Assembly: GCA_910587835.1 (NCBI GenBank)
Contig: CAJUNQ010000083.1
Span: forward strand, 1-31,480
Source: an uncultured Oscillospiraceae bacterium
Lineage (GTDB): Bacteria; Bacillota; Clostridia; Oscillospirales; Acutalibacteraceae
Reading direction: 5' to 3'
DNA length: 31,480 nt
Below, one piece after another: positions 16,667-24,036 of this stretch. Within the stretch, counting starts at the first letter, position 1; each line of letters opens with the position of its first letter. The notes beneath the pieces were generated by a model that did not search any database, was not told the DNA's origin, and was given only the letters and a program-made list of their open reading frames with translations. The position numbers were made by a program, and so were the translations under genes.

Positions 16667-17650
16667 ATGTTTACCAGCAAAGATGTAGCAAGGCTTGCCG
16701 GCGTATCTCCCGCCACCGTGTCCCGGGTATTCCGCGGCGAAAAGGTTGTCACAGAGGCCACACGGGAGCGAGTATTGGCGGTGGCCCGCCAGCTGAACTA
16801 TACGCCCAGCGCCGCGGCCAGCATATTGAAAAAGCAAAACAGCCACACCGTGGCCTTTCTGGACCCTGACCCATGCAACCCTTTCTATATCCGGGCCATT
16901 TCCAGAATCAGCGAGGCCCTGCAAAGCCGTTACGGCTATTCCACCATTATGGCGCCCGACACCAAGTATAACCGCGAGGCGCTGGAAGCAGCCCGGCTTT
17001 TTCTCTCCTATCAGGTGGAGTGCATTGTCCTTTCCCCCATCCTCACCCAGTATAGTCCCCAGTTCGCCCAGCTGATCCAGTCTGCAGGCCACACAAGGTT
17101 TCTTCAGCTTCATGCCCGGCTTTATGACGAGGTCAGCTCCATCTCCTATGCGGATGCTGCGGCCGCTGAAAACGCGGTCAGCTATCTGCTGGAGCAGGGC
17201 CACCGGCGCATTCTGTTCGCCATCGATGACCGCCCACGCATGCAGGGCTGCCGGCAGGCCTTTATCAAAGCGGGCATCGACAAACCGGAGATTCCTCTCG
17301 ACATTATGCAGATGCATGTGGAGCTTGACCGGGTAGAGCAGCTTATACGGGAATACCGCCCCACGGCTGTTATGGCAGTGGCAGAGATGTCCAGCCTAAA
17401 GGCCTATGCGGCAATTACCCGGCTGAACCTGCGGATTCCCGAGGACATCAGCTTTTTGGTGTACGACGACACCATTTGGGCCGAGGCCCTGGGAATCACC
17501 GTAGTCGCCCACCCTATGGATGAGGTGGTGGAGGAAGCCGTAGACCAGATTGTGGGCATGGGCAGCGGCCAGTACACCCAGCCCAGGCACAGGCAGATCT
17601 GTCCCCAACTGCTGACGCGGGGCTCGGTCAAAAATATCACCGGCAAATAG
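16667..17650 (+). CDS. LacI-family transcriptional regulator
   Basis: This 327-residue regulator starts with a textbook LacI helix-turn-helix (SKDVARLAGVSPATVSRVF, residues 4-22) and the hinge-helix segment YTPSAAASILKK. Its C-terminal part is a periplasmic-binding-protein-like sugar-sensing domain (TVAFLDPDPCNPFYIRAISR, LLEQGHRRILFA, AHPMDEV). The ATG at 16667 is chosen because the HTH normally begins right at the start and AAGG lies ten bases upstream; an ATG three codons earlier is possible. It is divergent from the GH32-like operon, and the shared region has two LacI-type operators, so it most likely represses that operon until a sugar binds. The sensing domain lets nothing be said about which sugar. 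It ends 35 bases from the convergent GH172 gene. Confidence 0.94.
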   Translation: MFTSKDVARLAGVSPATVSRVFRGEKVVTEATRERVLAVARQLNYTPSAAASILKKQNSHTVAFLDPDPCNPFYIRAISRISEALQSRYGYSTIMAPDTKYNREALEAARLFLSYQVECIVLSPILTQYSPQFAQLIQSAGHTRFLQLHARLYDEVSSISYADAAAAENAVSYLLEQGHRRILFAIDDRPRMQGCRQAFIKAGIDKPEIPLDIMQMHVELDRVEQLIREYRPTAVMAVAEMSSLKAYAAITRLNLRIPEDISFLVYDDTIWAEALGITVVAHPMDEVVEEAVDQIVGMGSGQYTQPRHRQICPQLLTRGSVKNITGK

Positions 17651-17685
17651 CCGCCCTGTCAGAGCGCCGGACTGCGCGGAAGGCC

Positions 17686-18714
17686 TCAGCGCATGACCAG
17701 CTCTCTGTCAGTTGGCAGCTCACAGGGCAGCGGGGCAGGGCGGTCCTGGTACCAATAGGCCACTGAGGTGTAGTCGTCATACCGCGGCCCTGTCCAGCCC
17801 AGGTTGTCCATTGTCATACGGAAGGACCGGCTGAAATACACTGGGTCCTTTAAATGAAAGCGGTACAGCAGAAACCGCTGCTGGCCGTTATACATTTCGC
17901 TGCTGTCGTTGCCGGTAATCGCGTACAGCCCCGCATACAGGCCGCTGAAGGTCTGGTACTGCTTCAGAAGAATATCATTGCCAAAGCCATAGGACCCGCA
18001 GAAATAGTCCTCTGTACCGGTATAGTTGATGGTGGGGTATGCGCCGCCGTCAAGATACATTTTGGGCTCCCCCTCTACCCAGCAGGTGTTGTGGCCGTTC
18101 ATTCCCGCGGCAAAGCACAGCCCTGCAAACTGCCCCCTGCCCTGTATGCCCTCCACCACTGTGTAGGCCCGGCCCTTTTCCACAGGGTGCTCCTGACGGT
18201 AAAAGGCGTGGAAATAGCCCGCAGTGGGAGAGACCTCTCCCCGCCAGCCCTCAATCATGTAGTAGAGCGTCTGGGGCTCGGCGCCGCGGTTTTCCATCGT
18301 CACCCGGCAACTCCTCCGAAACGGCATCTCCCAGTAGCAGTTATAGCCCCGGCCCGGCGCCACAAGGATCGGCGCGGAATTCAGCACGGGATACCGGCCG
18401 TCCCGGTCCTTGAAATTTTCGTCATAGGCGCAGCCGAAAAAGGCGGAGATGGGCGCTTCTACTGACGGCTGCTCGCTCCCCTCCCAGTAAATCCGCAGGA
18501 CAAACGAGTGGCCCACATACCCGGTGAACCACATGTGGGTAATCATCCCCGGTCCATCCACCTCACACAGTGTCACAGCCTCTCCTGGTTGAAGCTGGAT
18601 GCAGGGGCGCAGCTTCTCACAGTCTCTACCTCTGCTTCCTCCGGCATGGATACCTGCGGGGTTCTCTGGGGAAAAGCCAAAGCTCTCCCGGGGCTGGATT
18701 TCATAAATGGACAT
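17686..18714 (-). CDS. GH172 (DUF2961) glycoside hydrolase
   Basis: This 342-residue cytoplasmic protein has the DUF2961/GH172 jelly-roll pattern. GPGMITHMWFTG lies near residue 54, PFRRSCRVTMEN near 131, and the signature WVEGEPKMYLDGG ... NYTGTEDYFCGSYGF at 212-244. The two conserved glutamates, E214 and E235, are 21 residues apart, the spacing I recall for the catalytic pair of the founding enzyme. That founder is difructose dianhydride I synthase/hydrolase of Bifidobacterium dentium; other GH172 members are exo-D-arabinofuranosidases. The ATG at 18714 has GGAGG seven bases upstream; an in-frame ATG 20 codons earlier lacks a site and crosses a palindrome. The gene is convergent with lacI and lies in the same locus as two GH32-like enzymes, which supports a fructose-based substrate. 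The family call is firm; the substrate is an inference. Confidence 0.88.
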   Translation of the reverse strand: MSIYEIQPRESFGFSPENPAGIHAGGSRGRDCEKLRPCIQLQPGEAVTLCEVDGPGMITHMWFTGYVGHSFVLRIYWEGSEQPSVEAPISAFFGCAYDENFKDRDGRYPVLNSAPILVAPGRGYNCYWEMPFRRSCRVTMENRGAEPQTLYYMIEGWRGEVSPTAGYFHAFYRQEHPVEKGRAYTVVEGIQGRGQFAGLCFAAGMNGHNTCWVEGEPKMYLDGGAYPTINYTGTEDYFCGSYGFGNDILLKQYQTFSGLYAGLYAITGNDSSEMYNGQQRFLLYRFHLKDPVYFSRSFRMTMDNLGWTGPRYDDYTSVAYWYQDRPAPLPCELPTDRELVMR

Positions 18715-18741
18715 TTTGGTGCCTCCTTCACATAATTTTGC

Positions 18742-18757
18742 GGGAGAATATTCTCCC
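18742..18757. promoter_or_regulatory. Perfect 16-bp palindrome before the GH172 gene
   Basis: GGGAGAATATTCTCCC is a perfect dyad without a loop, lying 15 bases upstream of the GH172 ribosome site. The form suggests a protein-binding operator rather than an RNA hairpin. It differs from the LacI operators O1 and O2, so a different regulator is implied if it is functional. Confidence 0.45.
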
Positions 18758-19125
18758 AACGGCATCACAAACATGAATGGCAGCGAAAACCATCTCGCCC
18801 GCTCTCCCGGTCAGACACAGTGGCGCACCTGGCTCTGGGATGTCTAATGGGGTGCACTCCAACTGCTTCAACGGTCCTGCCTTCTCCGAGCGCACCTAAA
18901 GGGCCGCGCTGTCCAAGCACACACATTCCGCCAGTCCCTCAAGCACCTGCCGCCTCCATCTCGATCTGAACGCCGCTTGCCAACCCGCTTCCTCAGTGTT
19001 CTCCCTTTGCGACCGTTTTGGCAATGCACTAATCAGATAAAGCGAGCAGGCGCAGTCTTCCCGGCTCTGTCCGGGCAAGGGTCTCTCGGCTTTCTCATGC
19101 GTTTCTTTGTGGCTGCCGTGCTACC

Positions 19126-19155
19126 ATATTAGCACATGCTCTGACTCTTTGTCTA
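19126..19155 (-). promoter_or_regulatory. Possible promoter toward GH172
   Basis: On the minus strand, TAGACA (19150-19155) and TAATAT (19126-19131) are spaced by 18 bases. A short inverted repeat GTGCTA / TAGCAC (19118-19135) covers the -10. It lies about 410 bases from the GH172 start, and a nearer promoter was not found. Weak evidence. Confidence 0.3.
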
Positions 19156-19659
19156 TAGAGAGAACCGACTCCGGTTTTTGGTTTGCGTCGTTGGCCTGAG
19201 AATTTCAACGCTGAGCCATCATGATTTGACAACTTCAAAAGTGCCGCTCCTTTCTTGACACAGCAAACCAAGGAATGGCATCATGCAAACGTCTGGGAGG
19301 TGTACTCGTCCTCAAGCCACAGAAGTTGCTTTTCCGTGTACCGCGCAAAACCTGAACAATCGGAAGCCTCCCGTGCGCCAGAGACTACATCTGAGGAAAA
19401 GTCCTACCTGACGATATGTGTTGATTTGTTTTCTCCGCTACTCGACAGTGATATGCAGCCATGTTTCAGCCATATCCCAGGAACTGACTTGAATTGGAGA
19501 TATGAGCAAACGCCCGCTGATGAGCCTCAAACGCGGCTTTCTTCATGCCGGCCTGAATTCTGCATGTCAGCAAAATGGGAAATGGCGCGAAAAACAGTGG
19601 AAATGCCCTCCTAAGTCTGTACGATTTCTAAAGAAAACAGAAGTTCATATCCCTACCCG

Positions 19660-19693
19660 CCGCTCTGAATGGATTTTCAGAGCGGTATTTTGT
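19660..19693 (+). terminator. Rho-independent terminator-like hairpin
   Basis: CCGCTCTGAA (19660-19669) pairs perfectly with TTCAGAGCGG (19676-19685) around a 6-base loop, followed by TATTTTGTT. No recognisable plus-strand gene precedes it, so it may end a lost gene or a short transcript. Confidence 0.65.
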
Positions 19694-19918
19694 TCCGTAT
19701 CGTTCTTTTCCCTTCCATTCAGCAGAAAAGAGTTTACGACAGAGTTGTAGGACATTGGGCTCTTAAGAGCGATTTGCGTGTCTCTGTAGGCTTCAGGTCA
19801 GCACAAAATACTTTTTGCTGGCTGAGTTTCTTTGGCATATTCCACCCCGTATCATACAGAATGGCAAAAAAGCTGGACAAAAAGGCTCATAACACTGGCG
19901 CGTCACCCTCTTTTCTGT

Positions 19919-20006
19919 TATAATTATCAAAAGGAACGCAGGCCAGGAGGAAAGACGGTTGAGAGCATTGTCTGCCCGCCAGTCTGTAAAACAGGGTGGA
20001 ACCGCG
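19919..20006 (+). promoter_or_regulatory. -10 box and T-box-like core in the leader of the esterase operon
   Basis: TATAAT at 19919-19924 could start a leader of about 260 bases before the esterase gene. At 19993-20006 the sequence AGGGTGGAACCGCG matches the T-box consensus AGGGTGGNACCGCG at every position. The UGGA within it would pair with a tRNA ending UCCA (discriminator U, as in tRNA-Gly or tRNA-Cys). However, only about 60 bases lie between the putative start point and this core, too short for a standard Stem I. I also see no matching CGxCCCT antiterminator arm and no poly-T terminator after it. It is either a relic, an unusual minimal T-box, or chance. Confidence 0.35.
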
Positions 20007-20191
20007 CTGCGGCAGCCACAATTCACCGCAAACAGCCTGGCCCCTGCTCCAAGAGCAGAAAGACGGTCAGGGCGGGAGGCTTACAAGCCCTGCCTGTCAA
20101 AAGAAAGAGTGGGAAAGCCAAGCGAGCGGGCAGTTTTTTGCACACTGCTTGCAGAAAGCCATATATCAATTCTATATTAGGAGGCACTTTT

Positions 20192-21136
20192 ATGGAAGTC
20201 AAAAACTGGACCTATGAGGAAATCCCCGAATTTGAGGGCAGGCCGGAGGGCGCGGCGGTAATCGATACCACCGGCGACGAGCCCGGCGTCAGCTATCTTC
20301 ACGATGTGGAGTATGCCTGTATAGACGGCACGCCGCTGCACCTGCAGATTCTGGCCCCCACCTGCCGAAACCGGAGCTACTCGCCCTTTGAGGAGCAGCA
20401 GGCTTTCTCTCTACCCTGCTATGTGTTCGTCCAGGGCTCTGCCTGGATGCCCCAGTATGTGTACGGTAACGTAGCTAACTTGGCCAAGTTGGCCCTCAGG
20501 GGCTATGTGTGCGCCATCGTTGAGTACCGGCACTCCGGCATTGCCCCCTTCCCTGCTCAGATCAAAGATGCCCGCAACGCGGTCCGCTTCCTGCGCAAAA
20601 ACGCGGGCAAGTATGGCGTTGACCCGGAGAAGATCATCATCGCCGGGGATTCCTCCGGCGGGCATACATCCATGTGGGCGGGGATGCTCCACGATGACGA
20701 TACCCCTGACAACCTGTTCCCCGGCGTCAGCGCCGAGCCCAGCGGCATAGTCAACTACTATGGCTCCACCTCCGTGATGTTCCCGGACTCCAACCCCATC
20801 CAGGTCAAACACTGCCTGCCCGATAGCCCGGAGGGCATGGTCATGGGCGGCAAAAACCTCTTGGAGAACCCTGAGCTTGCCCGGCAGCTGTCTGTTGAGT
20901 GCAACATCGACGAGAACACCGCCATGCCCCCGGTGCTCATGTTCCACGGCACGAAGGACAGGGTCGTCAACTGCAAATGCAGCGAGGTGGTTTATGAGCA
21001 GCTGAAAAAGACCGGCCACCCGGTGGACTTCTACCTGATCAAGGGCGCGGACCACGGCGGGCCGGAGTTCTGGACGGATGGGGTGCTGGACATCGTGGAC
21101 GCTTTCTGCAAAAGATGCTTTGGCGAAATGAAATAA
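20192..21136 (+). CDS. Alpha/beta-hydrolase esterase
   Basis: This 314-residue cytoplasmic protein of the BD-FAE/esterase-lipase type has a complete catalytic triad: S154 in GDSSGG, D256 in GTKDRVV and H288 in GADHGG. The oxyanion strand reads FVQGSAW (residues 79-85) in place of the common HGGG form. ARNAVRFLRKNAGKYGVDPEK is the typical segment before the nucleophile elbow. The ATG at 20192 is set by AGGAGG seven to eight bases upstream; the frame is open further upstream but crosses the leader. It is 13 bases ahead of the ene-reductase gene, so the two are one operon. Related enzymes release hydroxycinnamates or acetyl groups from plant esters; a carboxylic-ester substrate that feeds the reductase is my inference. 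Confidence 0.88.
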   Translation: MEVKNWTYEEIPEFEGRPEGAAVIDTTGDEPGVSYLHDVEYACIDGTPLHLQILAPTCRNRSYSPFEEQQAFSLPCYVFVQGSAWMPQYVYGNVANLAKLALRGYVCAIVEYRHSGIAPFPAQIKDARNAVRFLRKNAGKYGVDPEKIIIAGDSSGGHTSMWAGMLHDDDTPDNLFPGVSAEPSGIVNYYGSTSVMFPDSNPIQVKHCLPDSPEGMVMGGKNLLENPELARQLSVECNIDENTAMPPVLMFHGTKDRVVNCKCSEVVYEQLKKTGHPVDFYLIKGADHGGPEFWTDGVLDIVDAFCKRCFGEMK

Positions 21137-21149
21137 AGGAGGAAAACAT

Positions 21150-23141
21150 ATGCAGTACCAAAAGCTTTTCACCCCGATGAAGCTGGGCTCCGTCACCGTC
21201 AAAAACCGCTTTGCCCTGGCCCCTATGGGCCCTCTTGGCCTGGCAGACTCCGAGGGCGGGTGGAACCAGCGGGGCATAGACTACTACACCCGCCGGGCCC
21301 AGGGCGGCACGGGGCTCATCATCACCGGGGTCACCTTCTCCGACTGTCAGGCGGAAACCCAGAGTATGCCCAATGTGCCCAACTCCACCTACAATCCGGT
21401 GCATTTTGTCCGCACCAGCCGGGAGATGACCGAGCGGGTCCACGCCTATGGCAGCAAGATTTTCCTGATGATGTCCGGCGGCTTCGGGCGGGTGACCATC
21501 CCCACAAACCTGGGGGAGTTCCCGCCTGTGGCCCCCTCCGCCATCCCCCACCGCTGGCTGGACAAGACCTGCCGCCCTCTCACCGTGGAGGAAATTCACA
21601 GCATTGTCAAGTCTTTCGGGGATGGGGCCTACAACGCCAAGCGGGGCGGCTTTGACGGCGTAGAAATCCACGCTGTCCACGAGGGCTACCTGCTGGACCA
21701 GTTCGCCATCTCCATGTTCAACCTGCGCACCGACCAGTACGGCGGCAGTTTGGAGAACCGCCTGCGCTTCGCCCGTGAGGTGGTGGAGGAGATCAAGTCC
21801 CGCTGTGGTGAGGACTTCCCGGTGAGCCTGCGGTTCAGCCTCAAGAGCATGATCAAGGACTGGCGGGAGGGCGCCCTGCCAGGAGAGGAGTTCGAGGAGA
21901 AGGGCCGGGACATCGAGGAAGGCCTGGAGGCGGCGAAGCTGCTGGTCTCCTACGGCTACGACGCTCTGGACGTGGATGTAGGAACCTATGACGCCTGGTG
22001 GTGGAACCACCCGCCCATGTACATAGAGAAGGGCATGTTCCGCCCCTACTGCAAGCTGGTGAAGGAGGTTGTGGACGTGCCGGTGCTCTGCGCCGGCCGC
22101 ATGGACAACCCGGACATGGCCCTGGCCGCTGTGGAGGAGGACGTCTGCGATATTGTCAGCCTGGGCCGCCCCCTGCTGGCCGACCCGGACTATGTGAACA
22201 AGCTCCGGGCCGGACGCTATGCCGACGTGCGGCCCTGTATCTCCTGCCAGGAGGGCTGTATGGGCCGCATTCAGGAGTATTCCATGCTCAACTGTGCGGT
22301 GAACCCCCAAGCCGCCCGGGAGCGGGTCACCGCCTATGAGCCGGTGTGCAGGCCCAAGAAGGTGCTGGTCATCGGCGGCGGCGTGGCGGGCTGCGAGGCT
22401 GCCCGGGTGCTGGCTATCCGGGGGCATAAGCCCCAGCTGATAGAAAAAAATGCCCGGCTGGGGGGCAACCTGATTCCCGGCGGCGCGCCGGAGTTTAAAG
22501 AAGACGACATTGCCCTGGCCAACTGGTACGCCCACACTCTGGACCAACTGGGGGTGCCTGTGACTCTGAATCATGCGGCAACCAGGGAGGAAGTGTTGTC
22601 TGGCGGCTATGACGCGGTGATTGTAGCCACCGGCTCCCGGCCCAGGCTGTTCTCTCTGGGGGATGACGAACACACCTATACCGCGGCCCAGGTGCTGCTG
22701 GGAGAGAAGGACTGCGGTCCGTCCACTGTTGTGGTGGGCGGCGGGCTGGTGGGCTGCGAGACTGCCCTCTGGCTGGCCCAGCAGGGAAAAAAGGTCACCA
22801 TTGTAGAGGCTTTGGACAAGCTGATGGCAGTGAACGGCCCCCTCTGCCACGCCAACCATGACATGCTGGAACGGCTGGTGCCCTACCACGGGGTAGAGAC
22901 CATTACCAGCGCGAAGGTCAAGAGCTTTGCAGATGGGGTTGCGACTGTTGAAACCAGCCAGAGCGAGAGGCAGATTCCCTGCGACAGCGTGATTCTAGCT
23001 GTGGGCTACCAAGAAGAAAACTCCCTCTACCATGAGCTGGAGTTTGATGTGCCGGAGATTTATCTGCTGGGCGACGCGAAAGCGGTGTCCAACATCATGT
23101 ATGCCATCTGGGACGCCTTTGAGGTAGCGAACCATATCTGA
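21150..23141 (+). CDS. Ene-reductase, old-yellow-enzyme/2,4-dienoyl-CoA reductase family with [4Fe-4S]
   Basis: This 663-residue enzyme has three parts. An FMN-binding TIM barrel (1-360) carries active-site HAVHEGY (H174, H177, Y180). A [4Fe-4S] motif follows (C363, C366, C370, C382). The C-terminal FAD/NAD(P)H part has two dinucleotide motifs (VLVIGGGVAGCEAA near 405 and VVVGGGLVGCETALWLA near 522). This is the layout of FadH, BaiCD and clostridial enoate/cinnamate reductases. It passes electrons from NAD(P)H through FAD and the cluster to FMN and reduces an activated C=C bond. HAVHEGY differs slightly from the usual HxAHGY, so the substrate pocket may differ. AAAGGAGG lies about seven bases before the ATG. 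The operon with an esterase suggests an unsaturated acid released from an ester; steroid, bile-acid or flavonoid substrates are also possible. Confidence 0.93.
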   Translation: MQYQKLFTPMKLGSVTVKNRFALAPMGPLGLADSEGGWNQRGIDYYTRRAQGGTGLIITGVTFSDCQAETQSMPNVPNSTYNPVHFVRTSREMTERVHAYGSKIFLMMSGGFGRVTIPTNLGEFPPVAPSAIPHRWLDKTCRPLTVEEIHSIVKSFGDGAYNAKRGGFDGVEIHAVHEGYLLDQFAISMFNLRTDQYGGSLENRLRFAREVVEEIKSRCGEDFPVSLRFSLKSMIKDWREGALPGEEFEEKGRDIEEGLEAAKLLVSYGYDALDVDVGTYDAWWWNHPPMYIEKGMFRPYCKLVKEVVDVPVLCAGRMDNPDMALAAVEEDVCDIVSLGRPLLADPDYVNKLRAGRYADVRPCISCQEGCMGRIQEYSMLNCAVNPQAARERVTAYEPVCRPKKVLVIGGGVAGCEAARVLAIRGHKPQLIEKNARLGGNLIPGGAPEFKEDDIALANWYAHTLDQLGVPVTLNHAATREEVLSGGYDAVIVATGSRPRLFSLGDDEHTYTAAQVLLGEKDCGPSTVVVGGGLVGCETALWLAQQGKKVTIVEALDKLMAVNGPLCHANHDMLERLVPYHGVETITSAKVKSFADGVATVETSQSERQIPCDSVILAVGYQEENSLYHELEFDVPEIYLLGDAKAVSNIMYAIWDAFEVANHI

Positions 23142-23402
23142 CAGGCGGCAGTCATGGGGGAGAAACCTATTCTGGACATAAACAGCGGGCTTAACAGCTT
23201 CGTGCTGAAAAAGTCTGTTTTCAGGCTGCTATTCATCAGAGCCGCCTCCTTGCGCCCCTTCCCCACCGGCCTGCCCTGCATGAAAGCCCGAAAACGCTGC
23301 CATAACTTCCAGTGCGCCGGCTGACGCTTTCAAAGCCCTTGGCCGTAGCTCCGGCAGGGACCATGACGCTCGTCTGCTGATTTTCTCATAGCTCCACTTT
23401 CA

Positions 23403-23450
23403 GGGATAGCAACACTTATACTTTCACGGTAAGTGCCGCTATCCCTTTTT
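23403..23450 (+). terminator. Two-part terminator of the esterase/ene-reductase operon
   Basis: An outer stem GGGATAGC (23403-23410) / GCTATCCC (23438-23445) encloses an inner stem CACTTA / TAAGTG, and TTTTTGTTTT follows. It lies 260 bases past the ene-reductase stop. Confidence 0.85.
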
Positions 23451-23863
23451 GTTTTGCTTGGGTGGCTTCACCTGGCATGTCATAATGAAATCTCTCTTGG
23501 CTGCTGTCCTGGCATAATTTCATCTGCTAGGCATCTGGCGGGAAAGAACCGAAGTCATAGGGAGGCGAGTATCCTCTACAGACTGAGTCATTGGCCCATT
23601 GGTGCGGTTAAGCTGCTTAAGCCCTCCCCGCGCCAGAAAACATCGCTGGCCTTTAGGCCCTTCCTTTTTCCAGTAAGTACCGGCTTGCTTTGGAGAGCTG
23701 CCCCGTGAACCTTCCCCTGTTCCCCTCCTTCCCACGATGGGCGTGCAGCTGGTTTCTATAAATAGGTCAGATTGCCTCCCGCCGCTTTTCCGGCATCTTC
23801 TCTTTTCCCAGAAGCTCCCCTTTTGGGGCCTCGGTCCCCGCCGCTTCAGCCCCTTCTCCGGCG

Positions 23864-23892
23864 TTGCAAGACATCAAGCTTTGTGTTATAAT
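23864..23892 (+). promoter_or_regulatory. Promoter of the pyruvate kinase gene
   Basis: TTGCAA (23864-23869) and a perfect TATAAT (23887-23892) are spaced by 17 bases. The start point would be near 23899, giving a leader of about 138 bases. Confidence 0.8.
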
Positions 23893-24036
23893 ATCCTCAG
23901 AACATTTTAATAAGGCCAATGTCCGCAGTGGGCGCGGTCTGCCCTGTTCCCAACGTCCGCAATAGCAGAACCATTTCTCCGCGTTTTCAGTACCAAGCAT
24001 ATATATCAAAACTTTTACCCCAAAGGAGTGTCCCCC

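Larger units (their letters stand above)
18715..20191. other. Long mostly non-coding region (about 1.5 kb)
   Basis: No convincing gene is present on either strand; the open frames (for example 19255-19614) have no ribosome site, motif or compositional support. What it does hold: a 16-bp palindrome before the GH172 gene (18742-18757), a possible minus-strand promoter (19126-19155), and a half-copy of the LacI operator (TTTGACAAC at 19225-19233). Further on are a terminator (19660-19693), a 12-bp palindrome GCTCTTAAGAGC (19759-19770), a TATAAT at 19919-19924 and a T-box-like core (19993-20006). It may include decayed genes. Confidence 0.55.
23142..24036. other. Intergenic region with terminator and pyk promoter
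   Basis: About 900 bases. It holds the terminator of the ene-reductase operon (23403-23450) and the pyk promoter (23864-23892). A 56-codon frame at 23154-23324 and a 91-codon frame at 23433-23708 show no motif or ribosome site, and the second begins inside the terminator. Between 23450 and 23860 I see nothing recognisable except a short CCCC TTTT GGGG hairpin near 23817-23828. Confidence 0.55.

Noticed and set aside
19255..19614. 119-codon open frame in the non-coding stretch
   Set aside because: No ribosome site, no motif, and codon use unlike the neighbouring genes.
21039..22889. A 616-codon open frame antisense to the ene-reductase
   Set aside because: It is a shadow of GC-rich codon use in the real gene. 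Its product is low-complexity His/Gln/Gly-rich and has no motif or ribosome site.
23154..23324. 56-codon open frame after the ene-reductase
   Set aside because: No ribosome site before its ATG and no recognisable feature.
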